A stretch of DNA of 64,000 nucleotides from CAVQZA01 sp963724805 (GTDB lineage Bacteria > Actinomycetota > Thermoleophilia > Gaiellales > Gaiellaceae): the NCBI GenBank assembly GCA_963724805.1, contig CAVRWA010000011.1, forward strand, positions 620,001 through 684,000, read 5' to 3'. The translations under genes were made by a program, and so were the position numbers. Below the pieces are notes generated by a model. The model searched no databases, was not told the origin of the DNA, and was given only the letters and a program-made list of their open reading frames with translations. Below are positions 15,943 to 26,179 of this stretch, one piece after another. How positions within the stretch are numbered: position 1 is the stretch's first letter; each line of letters starts with the position of its first letter.

Positions 15943-16227
15943 CTACGTGCCCGAAGTCTGTGACGCGAAGAAGGCCTTGGCCTCCTCCTCCATCCTCTCC
16001 AGTCGCGTGTAGTAGTCCGGGAACTCCTTCAGATGGGCGAGCGCGATCTTGCCCGTCAGCAGCTCGTCGTCGTCCGTGACGTTGGTGGCCGGGTCGTGGC
16101 GCCCGTGCTCGAGCTCGACCTCGAGCCCCATCCGGTACTGCTCGACATCGAACGGCGAGGCCTCCCAATCGATCCCGATCGCCTCGCCGATGCTGCGGGC
16201 GTCCTCTGTCGTGAAGCTCTGTGTCAT
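15943..16227 (-). CDS. Small conserved protein (DUF5661-like)
   Basis: A 94-residue acidic protein with the sequence pattern IGIDWEASPFDVEQYRMG, VELEHG, DPATNVT and TGKIALAHLKEFPDYY, which I recall as typical of the DUF5661 group. Function unknown. The gene is 10 bp upstream of the histidine kinase and on the same strand. Confidence 0.75.
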   Translation of the reverse strand: MTQSFTTEDARSIGEAIGIDWEASPFDVEQYRMGLEVELEHGRHDPATNVTDDDELLTGKIALAHLKEFPDYYTRLERMEEEAKAFFASQTSGT

Positions 16228-16274
16228 TGCGGCTCACCTCCTGGCGGCGTGCCTTTCCGACGTAGGATACGCCG

Positions 16275-16514
16275 ATGGAGATCCAGCAGCTCGTCCAGGC
16301 CGAGGCCGGCTGGAAGGCTCTCTTCGAGGAGCCGACGGAGGAGATCACCCGCTCGCGGATCCTCGGCTGGGCCCTCGTCCGGACCGGCAAGACGGTCGAG
16401 GTCGTCGGGATGATCGTCGACCCGCTCGAGCCGTCGCGCATCATCGCCGCGCCGGGCTCGAGCTCCCCGGGCGGCGGCGCGTTCTCGCGCTACGGCTTCT
16501 CAGCCGACGGCTGA
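16275..16514 (+). CDS. Small hypothetical protein
   Basis: 79 residues, probably a small beta-rich domain (WALVRTGKTVEVVGMIVDP) with a Gly/Ser tail. It is divergent from the DUF5661-like gene and 8 bp before the hydantoinase A gene. No family recognised. Confidence 0.65.
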   Translation: MEIQQLVQAEAGWKALFEEPTEEITRSRILGWALVRTGKTVEVVGMIVDPLEPSRIIAAPGSSSPGGGAFSRYGFSADG

Positions 16515-16522
16515 GTAGGCGC

Positions 16523-18255
16523 GTGGCAATTCTGGGCGTCGACGTAGGCGGAACGTTCACCGACGCCGTGCTGTTCGACGGCCGGGCCGTCCGCGCGGCC
16601 AAGGTTCCGACCGCCGTAATGCAGGAGGAATCCGTGCTCGCCGCGGCACGGGCCGTGGGAGCGACGGACGTCGAGCGCTTCGCGCACGGCACCACGGTCG
16701 CGACGAACACGCTGCTCGAGCGACGAGGGGCGCGCACCGCCTTCGTCTCGAACGCGGGCTTCGAGCACCTTCTGCACCTGCGGCGCCAGACGCGTGCGCA
16801 CCTGTACAGGCTGTGCGCGCCGCAGCCCGAGCCGCTCGTCCCGCTCGATCGCTGCCATGGGGTGCAGGGCCGCATCGGACCGGCCGGCGAGCTCGCACCG
16901 CTGGATCTCTCGACGCTGCCGGACATCGGCGATGCCGAGGCCGTCGCGGTGTGCCTGCTCTTCGCCTTCCGCGATGCGCGACACGAGGCTGCGATCGTGG
17001 ACGAGCTCCGAGTGCTGCATCCGGGCGTCCACGTCGTCGCGTCGCACGAGGTCGCGCCCGAGTTCCGCGAATACGAGCGCGCGTCCACGACGGCGGCCGA
17101 TGCGTATCTCTCGCCCGTCTCGGCGCGCTATCTGCGTGCGCTCGCAGGCGCGGCCCAGGAGGGAGGCTTGCCGGAGCCCCTCGTCATGCTGTCGTCGGGC
17201 GGCGTGGCCACCATCGACGAGGCAGCGGCGCATGCTGCGACGATCCTGGTCTCCGGCCCGGCCGCGGGTGTCGTCGGCGCAGGGCTCGTCGCACGGCGCG
17301 CGGGGTTCGAGCATGCGATCGCGTTCGACATGGGCGGGACGTCCACAGACGTGTGCCTCCTTCCCGGCGGGCGAGCGACCCACGTCTCCGAGCGTGTCGT
17401 CGGCGGCCTGCCGATCCGTCTCCCGGCCGTCGACCTGCACACCGTGGGCGCGGGCGGCGGCTCGCTCGTCCGTGTCGACGCAGGCGGCGCGATTCGTGTC
17501 GGGCCCGAGAGCGCGGGCGCGCACCCCGGGCCCGCGTGCTACGGCGCGGGCGGTGGGCCGACCGTCACCGATGCGAATCTGCTGCTCGGCCGGCTGCCGC
17601 CCGAGCTCCCGGGTGGGCTCCGGCTCGAGCGCGACGCAGCGGAGCGCGCGCTTCTCGGGATCGACCCGCAGGCCGTCGTCGACGTCGTGAATGCGGAGAT
17701 GCTGCGCGCGCTGCGCGTCGTCTCCGTGGAGCGCGGCCACGATCCACGCGACTTCGTGCTCGTCGCATTCGGCGGGGCGGGGCCGCTGCATGCATGCGCA
17801 CTCGCGGAGGAGCTCGGGATCGAATCGGTGCTCGTTCCCGCAGCGGCAGGCATGCTGTCCGCGCTCGGGCTCGTCGCGAGCGAGGAGCGGCACGACCGCG
17901 TCGTCTCGTATCTCTGCCCGCTCGCCGACGCCGGCGAGCTCCCGGCCGAGGGCACGGCCGACCTGCGCTACCGGGGGCAGTCGTTCGAGCTGTCGATACC
18001 GCTCCAGCCGGGACTCGCGCAGGCGTTCCACCGTGCACACGAGGAGCGCTACGGCTACGCGGACGCGTCCCGCGAGATCGAGCTCGTCGCGGTGCGCACC
18101 GCCGAGGTCGTGCCCGGGCCGAACATCGCTTTCGGAGACGCGTTTCCCCTCGAGGTCGCGGGGCCTGTCGTTCTCGAGCTCACGGGCGCGACCTGCTGGG
18201 TGCCAGACGGCTGGCACGGCGCGACGAACGGCGACGGGACGCTGGTATTGACGCG

Positions 18256-18259
<4 letters not shown>
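16523..18259 (+). CDS. Hydantoinase/oxoprolinase subunit A
   Basis: ATP-dependent ring-opening subunit of the HyuA family (N-methylhydantoinase, 5-oxoprolinase, acetone carboxylase). The N-terminal actin-like fold opens with ILGVDVGGTFTDAVLF; later come the conserved HGTTVATNTLLERRG and AFDMGGTSTDVCL. 578 residues from the GTG at 16523, slightly shorter than typical members (about 650-700). It is coupled by an ATGA overlap to the B subunit. The exact substrate is undecided. Confidence 0.9.
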
Positions 18260-19731
<1,472 letters not shown>

Positions 19732-19853
19732 CGACGATCCCCCGTTCTAGTGGCTGTGCGAGCGAGCGTCTCCGCCGATGAAGAGGTACGCACGGCTCGG
19801 CGACTCCCGAGCAGCGGCCACGACGGGCTGTGCGCTCCACACAGTCAGCGCAG

Positions 19854-20930
19854 ATGCGGCGATCCACCTTCCTGTCCCTGGTACCCCTACTGGCTGCCGC
19901 CTGCCTCTTTGCAGCACCCGCTCACGCCGCACCCGGCCTGCTCGTCGGGCTGACCGACGACACGATCAAGTGGCACCGCGATCCCCAGGTGAGCCTTCGC
20001 AAGCTGCGCCCGCTCGGGCTCGGCGCGTTGCGGGTGACACTCGCCTGGCACCCGGGCCAGCGAAGCATCGACGGCGCCGAGCACGACATGCTTCGCCGCA
20101 GCGTCGCTGCCGACAGGAAGGCCGGGCTGACGGTGGTACTGGCGGTCTACGGCACGGCCGGCGCGGCACCCCGAGATGAGTTCGAGCGGGAGAACTTCTG
20201 TCGCTTCACGCGGAACGCGCTCACCCGCTACACCGAGATCGACCATGTCGTGATCTGGAACGAAGCGAACTCCGGCGATTACTGGCCGCAGGGTGAGACC
20301 GCGGCCGCCGACTACGCCGCGCTGCTCGGCCGCTGCTATGACCTGATCCACCAGCTCCGCCCCGACGTGACGGTGCTCTCCTCGCTCGCGGGGCGCTGGG
20401 GCGAGCTCGACTACATCGCCGCACTCGGTGCCGCCTACCGCGCGAGCGGCCGCGTGACGCCGATCGTCGACGGATTCGGCTCGAACCCCTATCCGCTCAA
20501 CTCGGCCGAGGCTCCAGCCGCCCGCCATCTCGACGGGCGCCTGGTCGGTGAAGGCGACTACGGGCGGCTCGTCGACTCGCTCCGCACCGCGTTCGCCGGC
20601 ACGGGGCAGCCGCTGAGCGGGATCTGGTATCTCGAGACCGGCTACCAGACGTTCGTGCCGGCCTGGCTCGCTCCGCGCTACCGCGGCGTCGAGAACGACC
20701 CGGCGGCGGTCGATGCGGCGACCCAGGCGCGCCAGCTGAGCGCAGCGCTGAAGCTCGCCGCCTGCCAGCCGCTCGTCAAGGGCTTCTTCAACTTCGAGCT
20801 GACAGACGAGCTCGACCTCGGCCGCTGGCAGTCCGGCCTGCTCTACGGCGACGGCGAGCGAAAGCCCGCCTTCGCCGCCTATGCGCAGACGATCGGGCAG
20901 CTGAGAGCGGGCACGCTCGGGTGTGGCTGA
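19854..20930 (+). CDS. Secreted glycosidase-like TIM-barrel protein
   Basis: 358 residues with a signal peptide (MRRSTFLSLVPLLAAACLFAAPAHA). The barrel carries VIWNEANSGDYW with a candidate acid/base Glu after strand 4, and WYLETGYQ with a candidate nucleophile Glu later, the pattern of clan A glycoside hydrolases (GH5/GH39-like). I cannot assign a numbered family. The ATG at 19854 fits the signal peptide better than the one at 19830. It may act with the GH99-like enzyme at 14.2 kb on an extracellular polysaccharide. Confidence 0.78.
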   Translation: MRRSTFLSLVPLLAAACLFAAPAHAAPGLLVGLTDDTIKWHRDPQVSLRKLRPLGLGALRVTLAWHPGQRSIDGAEHDMLRRSVAADRKAGLTVVLAVYGTAGAAPRDEFERENFCRFTRNALTRYTEIDHVVIWNEANSGDYWPQGETAAADYAALLGRCYDLIHQLRPDVTVLSSLAGRWGELDYIAALGAAYRASGRVTPIVDGFGSNPYPLNSAEAPAARHLDGRLVGEGDYGRLVDSLRTAFAGTGQPLSGIWYLETGYQTFVPAWLAPRYRGVENDPAAVDAATQARQLSAALKLAACQPLVKGFFNFELTDELDLGRWQSGLLYGDGERKPAFAAYAQTIGQLRAGTLGCG

Positions 20931-21125
20931 GCCGGGCCGGCGGCTCTTCCGATCGAGGCTGCTGCTCCCCGACGACTGCGTAGCTCCAACCGCACGACCA
21001 CGCACTGGTGGCCCGTGCTCGTTCTGTTAGAAGTTCCTACAACACTGTCACGGAGAGAGCGCGGCCAATCCCTGCGCGACTCGCGTCTCTCATGGCAGTC
21101 TTTGTGAGACCACCCTGGAGGTTCG
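20931..21125. other. Intergenic region, no gene seen
   Basis: No convincing coding frame. It should hold the terminator of the glycosidase and the promoter of the permease operon. The segment ttctgttagaagttcctacaa is the only AT-richer part. Confidence 0.4.
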
Positions 21126-21182
21126 ATGCAGAACACACATGGGCCGGCCGTCAGCGCGATAGAGGAGACTTCGCTCTCGTGA
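21126..21182 (+). CDS. 18-codon ORF, leader or relic of an ABC ATPase
   Basis: An ATG at 21126 follows a strong TGGAGG ribosome site. The frame reads MQNTHGPAVSAIEETSLS and stops in a GTGA overlap with the permease start. FtsX/MacB-type permeases normally follow an ATPase gene in just this coupled way, and the first 13 residues resemble an ATPase N-terminus. An internal deletion that left both ends is possible; a genuine leader peptide is the alternative. Confidence 0.4.
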   Translation: MQNTHGPAVSAIEETSLS

Positions 21183-23737
21183 CGGCGTTCGCGCTCAAGG
21201 GCCTCCTCGGCCACAAGCTCCGCACGGCTCTCACGGCGGTTGCGATCGTCCTCGGCGTCGCGATGATCAGCGGCACCTACGTCCTCACGGACTCGATCGC
21301 GAATGCGTTCGACGCGATCTTCACGCAGAGCTACCAGGGAACGGACGCAGTGATCACCGGCAAGTCGGCGTTCGATCTCTCGAGCAGTGGGACTACCACC
21401 GCCCCGCCATTCGACGAGTCGCTGCTGGCGAAGGTGAAGGCGTTGCCGGACGTGAAGGCCGCGATCGGCGGCGTGGGCGGCGAGGCGCAGCTGATCGGCA
21501 CGAACGGGAAGGCGATCGTCTTCGGAGGAGCGCCGAACCTGGGCTTCAGCGTCGACCCGACGCAGCCGAGGTTCAACTCCCTGACCCTCGTCGGCGGTCG
21601 GTGGCCGAGGACCGACGAGGTCGTGGTCGACGAGTCGACGGCGGGCAAGAAGGACATCAGGATCGGCCAGCGGATCGGCGTGCAGGCGCAGGGCCCCGTC
21701 GAGCGGTTTCGTGTCTCCGGCCTCGTCAAGTTCGGCGCGGTCTCCACCATCGGCGGCGCCACGCTCGCGGGCTTCGATCTCCCGACGGCCCAGCGCCTCT
21801 TCGACAAGACGGGGAAGCTCGACCAGATCCGCGTCGGTGCGGAGAGCGGCGTCTCGCCAGACGAGCTCGTCGCGGCGATCCGCCCGATCCTGCCGGTCGG
21901 CGTCCAGGTGAAGAGTGGGAACACCCAGGCGGCGAGCGACGCGGAGGACACGAACAGCTTCATCAGCTTCCTGCAGACGTTCCTGCTCTCGTTCGCGGGC
22001 GTTGCGCTCTTCGTCGGCGCCTTCGTGATCGCGAACTCGCTCTCGATCACGATCGCGCAGCGCACCCGCGAGTTCGCGACCCTGCGCACGATCGGCGCCT
22101 CGAGGCGGCAGGTGCTGCGCTCGGTCATCCTCGAGGCGCTCGTGATCGGCCTGGTCGCGTCGGTCGTCGGCCTCTTCCTCGGCCTCGCCCTCGGCAAGGG
22201 CCTCTTCAAGCTCTTCGACGTCGTCGGCTTCACGCTGCCGAACAACGGCCTCACGTTCCAGACCCGCACGATCGTCGTCTCTCTGGCCGTCGGCGTGCTG
22301 GTCACTCTCGTCGCCAGCCTCCGGCCGGCCTTCCGCGCGACCCGCGTGCCTCCGATCGCGGCCGTGCGCGAGGGCGCGACCCTGCCGGTGGGACGCTTTC
22401 ACCGCTATCGCCCAATCGCCGCCGCGGCCACCGCGCTGGTCGGCTTCGCGGCGCTTCTCTACGGGCTCTTCGGAAGCGGCCTGGGGACGACGCAGGTCCT
22501 GCTCTGGATGGGGGTGGGCGCGTTCCTCATCTTCGTCGGTGTCGCGCTCTTCTCGTCGCACCTCGTCGTGCCGATGGCCCGCATCCTCGGCTGGCCGGCA
22601 ACGCGGATCGGCGGCGCGGCGGGATCGCTGGCACGCGACAACACCCAGCGCAACCCACAGCGCACCGCCTCGACTGCTTCCGCCCTCATGATCGGCCTCG
22701 CGCTGGTCACGCTCGTCGCGACCCTGGCCGCCGGCATCATCGGCACGTTCAACAGCGCCGTGGACGACCTCGCGCGTGGCGAGTTCTACGCGATCACGGC
22801 GCAGAACAACTTCTCTCCGATTCCGGTCAGCGCGGCGATTGCCGCGGCGAAGACTCCCGGGCTCGAGTCGATTGCGAGCGTGCGCGCCGCCGACGCCCTC
22901 GTCTTCGGCCACACGAGGACACTCACGGCCGTCGACCCGACGATCGGCAAGGTCATCAACCTCGACTGGAAGGAGGGATCGCAGGCGGTCCTGGCGCAAC
23001 TCGGCGCGACGGGCGCCTTCGTCGACGACGGTTTCGCCAAGAATCACGGCCTCGCGACGGGATCGCAGTTCGCCCTGCTCACACCGACCGGCAAGACGCT
23101 GACCCTGAAGGTGAAGGGGATCTTCAAGCCGCCGGCCGGAGGGTCGCCGTTCGGCCCGGTGACGATCTCGAGCGCGACGTTCGACGACAACTACACCCAG
23201 CCAAAGAACATCTTCACGTTCGTGACGATGATGGGCGGCGTGACCGACGCGAACACGAAGGCACTCGACGCGAGCCTCGATGGTTTTCCGAACGCCAAGG
23301 TCGCGGACGGCGATCAGTTCAAGAAGAACCAGGTCGCGGGGCTCAAGAGCGTCCTCAACGTCCTCTACGTGCTGCTGGCGCTCTCGGTGCTCGTGAGCCT
23401 GTTCGGCATCGTGAACACCCTCGTGCTCACGGTCTTCGAACGGACGCGCGAGCTCGGCATGCTTCGGGCGATCGGGATGACGCGCCGCCAGGTGCGTCGG
23501 ATGATCCGGCACGAGAGCGTGATCACCTCGGTGATCGGCGCGGTGATCGGGATCGTGCTCGGAGTCATCCTTGCCGCCCTGCTGATCTCGCGCGTGAAGG
23601 AGATCGACTTCTTCTTGCCCTGGGGTCAGCTCGCCATCTTCTTGATCCTGTCGATCGTCGTCGGGATCGTGGCAGCGATCTTCCCCGCGCGGCGGGCGGC
23701 GAAGCTCGACCCGCTGCGCGCGCTCCAGTACGAGTGA
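21179..23737 (+). CDS. FtsX/MacB-type ABC transporter permease
   Basis: 852 residues. It has an N-terminal helix, a large extracytoplasmic domain, three helices with the FtsX signature (around AQRTREFATLRTIGASRRQV), then a second full unit ending with ERTRELGMLRAIGMTRRQVRRM. This is the long duplicated form with two FtsX domains. Such permeases move lipoproteins or drugs, or relay mechanical signals, and need an ATPase, which is not encoded next to it. The GTG start at 21179 overlaps the stop of the 18-codon ORF. Confidence 0.9.
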   Translation: MTAFALKGLLGHKLRTALTAVAIVLGVAMISGTYVLTDSIANAFDAIFTQSYQGTDAVITGKSAFDLSSSGTTTAPPFDESLLAKVKALPDVKAAIGGVGGEAQLIGTNGKAIVFGGAPNLGFSVDPTQPRFNSLTLVGGRWPRTDEVVVDESTAGKKDIRIGQRIGVQAQGPVERFRVSGLVKFGAVSTIGGATLAGFDLPTAQRLFDKTGKLDQIRVGAESGVSPDELVAAIRPILPVGVQVKSGNTQAASDAEDTNSFISFLQTFLLSFAGVALFVGAFVIANSLSITIAQRTREFATLRTIGASRRQVLRSVILEALVIGLVASVVGLFLGLALGKGLFKLFDVVGFTLPNNGLTFQTRTIVVSLAVGVLVTLVASLRPAFRATRVPPIAAVREGATLPVGRFHRYRPIAAAATALVGFAALLYGLFGSGLGTTQVLLWMGVGAFLIFVGVALFSSHLVVPMARILGWPATRIGGAAGSLARDNTQRNPQRTASTASALMIGLALVTLVATLAAGIIGTFNSAVDDLARGEFYAITAQNNFSPIPVSAAIAAAKTPGLESIASVRAADALVFGHTRTLTAVDPTIGKVINLDWKEGSQAVLAQLGATGAFVDDGFAKNHGLATGSQFALLTPTGKTLTLKVKGIFKPPAGGSPFGPVTISSATFDDNYTQPKNIFTFVTMMGGVTDANTKALDASLDGFPNAKVADGDQFKKNQVAGLKSVLNVLYVLLALSVLVSLFGIVNTLVLTVFERTRELGMLRAIGMTRRQVRRMIRHESVITSVIGAVIGIVLGVILAALLISRVKEIDFFLPWGQLAIFLILSIVVGIVAAIFPARRAAKLDPLRALQYE

Positions 23738-23804
23738 CGGCCCGAGAGGAAGACGAGGCGCATCCTCCCACCGGCGCCGCATCTTGGTCGAGCAGCGACG
23801 GCTG

Positions 23805-24266
23805 CTAGCCCATCCCGAGCGAGATGATGCCGCGCTCCACGAGGCCGCGGGTGAAGGCCTCGCAGGGGACGAGCTTGACCCCGTAGAGATCGCGCAGGAA
23901 CCACTCGAAGTAAACGAACGCCGAGGTGCGCGACGCGTTCACCTTCTCGAGGCGCCCGAGGTCCACGACGGCCACCCTCGCCCGCAGGGCTTCGTCGGCG
24001 AGAAAGCGGACCACCGTCTTGTCGGAGAGCTCGGCGAGCAGGAGCTCCGGAGTCTCGGGCAGAGCGTCGGGGATCACGGCGGCCAGCGCGACCGCGCTCT
24101 GCTCCCTCCCTCTCCAGTCGAGCTCGAGGCGCACCGGCGTTCGCGCGACGACGGTCAGGTCGTCCAGCTCGCCGCAGTACGAGGCGAACGCGTCCAGGAC
24201 CTCGCCCTGGGTGACGCTGAGCGCAGCCCAGGAGATCGTCCGGTCGCGAAGCTCGTCGGTCGTCAT
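23805..24266 (-). CDS. Hypothetical protein
   Basis: 153 residues of mixed alpha/beta composition, ATG at 24266 overlapping the stop of the VWA gene by 4 bp, so it is the last gene of the ThDP-chelatase operon. No family recognised. Confidence 0.72.
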   Translation of the reverse strand: MTTDELRDRTISWAALSVTQGEVLDAFASYCGELDDLTVVARTPVRLELDWRGREQSAVALAAVIPDALPETPELLLAELSDKTVVRFLADEALRARVAVVDLGRLEKVNASRTSAFVYFEWFLRDLYGVKLVPCEAFTRGLVERGIISLGMG

Positions 24267-25003
24267 CCGACCTGCGCGAGCACGTCGAGGAGGATGTCGG
24301 GAGAGAGCGATGTTGCAGGAATGCAGTACCCGCCGGCGGCGTCCGCGAGATCCGCGGCATGCCCGGGCGCGCCCGCAGCTGACGTGTCGGCGACGATCGT
24401 GAGGACGCGCGCGCGTCGGAGCGCCCTCGCCTCGCCGAGCGCGTCGGTCAGCGGATCGCCGCCGGCTCGCAGGGGACGTGTCGGCAGCCCGTCCGTGACT
24501 GCTACGAGGAGCGGCACCGCGTTCGGATGCTTGCTGAGCTCCTGGCGGAGCAGCACACGCCCGCGGTGGAGCGCGTCGGCCAGCGGCGTCTGGCCGCTCA
24601 GAGGCACCGCCTTCAGCCGGCGGTAGGCGAGCGCGAGGCTCGACGTGAGGGGCAGCGCGATGGTCGCTTCGGGCAGGCCTCCTCTGAACGCGACCAGGGC
24701 GACCCGGTCGCCGCGCGCCGTCGCGTCCTCGAGCAGGCGGAAGACGATCCCCTTGGCCTTCTCCACCATCCGCTCGGCGTGGATCGACCAGCTGTTGTCG
24801 AGCACGAAGCACACGGCGTACGGCGAGCGGTGCCCTCTCACCTTTCGCCGCAGATCCTCCGGCGAGACGGTGCGGCGACGGCGGCTGGCTGCGGCCCTGA
24901 CCGTCGCGTCGAATGCGATGTCCGTGTCGTGATGCCGGGCGAGCCGGTGGCTCTGGTACTTCCCCTTCCGGGTGCTCACGAGTGACCGCGCGCGATGTCC
25001 CAC
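24263..25003 (-). CDS. VWA-domain chelatase subunit (ChlD-like), probably the C-terminal half of a split gene
   Basis: A von Willebrand A domain with a variant metal site (FVLDNSWSIHAERM, where D-x-S-x-S is usual), followed by SGQTPLADAL and VTDGLPT. The frame stays open upstream of the GTG at 25003, through SIASLELDADSVFRR and into the end of the ATPase gene in the -1 phase. Actinobacterial ChlI and VWA modules are often one protein of roughly 630 residues; reading across an A8 run would give 637. I therefore think the true product is the fused protein. Confidence 0.75.
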   Translation of the reverse strand: MGHRARSLVSTRKGKYQSHRLARHHDTDIAFDATVRAAASRRRRTVSPEDLRRKVRGHRSPYAVCFVLDNSWSIHAERMVEKAKGIVFRLLEDATARGDRVALVAFRGGLPEATIALPLTSSLALAYRRLKAVPLSGQTPLADALHRGRVLLRQELSKHPNAVPLLVAVTDGLPTRPLRAGGDPLTDALGEARALRRARVLTIVADTSAAGAPGHAADLADAAGGYCIPATSLSPDILLDVLAQVG

Positions 25004-25116
25004 CCGAGCGCGCTCGACCGCATCGCGCCGCTGAACGCGCCGAAAGACGGAGTCGGCATCGAGCTCGAGCGAGGCGATCGAGAGCGCACCGCCCGGCGCG
25101 AGCGTGCGCTCGAGGC

Positions 25117-26175
25117 CTACCTCGTCGCTCCTCCGGCTTTTTTTTCGGCCACCTCCACGTCGAGCGCCTCCTCGAGCATCCTCCGAAGGTCCTGCGGCTC
25201 GAGCCTCGGCGGCGGCGCAAAGGGGTCGAAGGGAAGTCGGTGCCCCAGAGCGAGGTCGGCCGCGACGAGAATGTCCGCCGGCTCGACCTCCGTCCGGCCT
25301 GCCAGACCCGCGAGCGCCTTCGCACATTCGACGATCGTCACGTCTGCGCGATGGCTCGAGACGCCGGCCTGGACGACGAGCCGCGCGACCGCCGCATAGA
25401 GCCGATCGGGGAGCCGGACGTCGGCGAGGAGGGAGACGGCGACTGCGACCTCGTGCGCGAGCAGCGTCTGTGCAGCCGCGAACTCGGCGAGCACCGCCTC
25501 CGGACCGGCAGTGAACTTCTCGCGGCGCCGGGTGATCTCGGCGCGGGCCTCGGCGTCCCGCACCGCCTCGACCTCGACCTGGAGCCCGAGCCTGTCCGCG
25601 ATCTGAGGGCGCAACTCCCCCTCCTCCTCGTTCATCGTGCCCACGAGCAGGAAGCGGGCCGGATGGGAGACCGAGACGCCCTCGCGCTCGACCACGTTCA
25701 CTCCGAGCGCGGCCGCGTCGAGGAGGATGTCGGTCAGATGGTCGTCGAGGAGGTTGATCTCGTCGACGTAGAGAATGCCCCGGTTCGCCTCGGCGAGGAG
25801 GCCCGGCTCGAGCGCGCGCTCCCCGTCCCGAAGCGCACGGGCGATGTCGACCGACCCTGCGACCCGGTCCTCGGTCGCGTTCAGGGGAAGGTCGACGATC
25901 CTGCGCCGCCGGGTCGTGACCGGAAGCTCACCGGCGCGGGCGCTGCAAACCGGGCAGGGAGCGGCCGGATCGCACGAGAACGGACAGTCGGCGACGACGC
26001 GGATCTCGGGAAGGAGCTCGGCGAGACCCCGGACGGCGGTCGACTTCCCGGTGCCGCTCGGGCCTTTGATCAGGACGCCGCCGATTGCCGGATTGATCGC
26101 GTTGAGCAGGAGCGCCCGCTTGAGGCGCTCCTGCTCGACGATCGCGGTGAACGGGAAGTAGTGGAGCCCGCTCAA
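25117..26175 (-). CDS. Mg-chelatase-like AAA+ ATPase (ChlI-like)
   Basis: 352 residues as drawn. Walker A GPSGTGKST (38-46), Walker B GILYVDEINLL, sensor region VGTMNEEEG and the ChlI insertions are all visible. A four-Cys cluster (C64, C68, C74, C77) sits in the insertion after Walker A and may bind zinc. No large chelatase subunit (ChlH/CobN) is nearby. The family in non-photosynthetic actinobacteria is linked to metal insertion or to MoxR-like remodelling. The last codons contain GAA-AAA-AAA, where the frame is probably lost. 4 bp downstream of the ThDP enzyme gene. Confidence 0.88.
   Translation of the reverse strand: MSGLHYFPFTAIVEQERLKRALLLNAINPAIGGVLIKGPSGTGKSTAVRGLAELLPEIRVVADCPFSCDPAAPCPVCSARAGELPVTTRRRRIVDLPLNATEDRVAGSVDIARALRDGERALEPGLLAEANRGILYVDEINLLDDHLTDILLDAAALGVNVVEREGVSVSHPARFLLVGTMNEEEGELRPQIADRLGLQVEVEAVRDAEARAEITRRREKFTAGPEAVLAEFAAAQTLLAHEVAVAVSLLADVRLPDRLYAAVARLVVQAGVSSHRADVTIVECAKALAGLAGRTEVEPADILVAADLALGHRLPFDPFAPPPRLEPQDLRRMLEEALDVEVAEKKAGGATR
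25138..25145 (-). other. A8 run: slippery site or homopolymer miscall
   Basis: Eight T on the plus strand (A8 in the sense of the gene), read GAA AAA AAA GCC in the ATPase frame. A -1 slip on A-AAA-AAA, or a ninth A, would join the ATPase to the VWA frame. Confidence 0.6.
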
Positions 26176-26179
26176 CCGC

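Noticed and set aside
16813..18255. Upstream extension of the hydantoinase B frame
   Set aside because: Arg-rich out-of-phase sequence inside hydantoinase A. The true start is the ATG at 18256.
20879..23782. 967-residue open frame on the minus strand
   Set aside because: Antisense shadow of the FtsX-type permease; composition is dominated by Arg, Asp and His.
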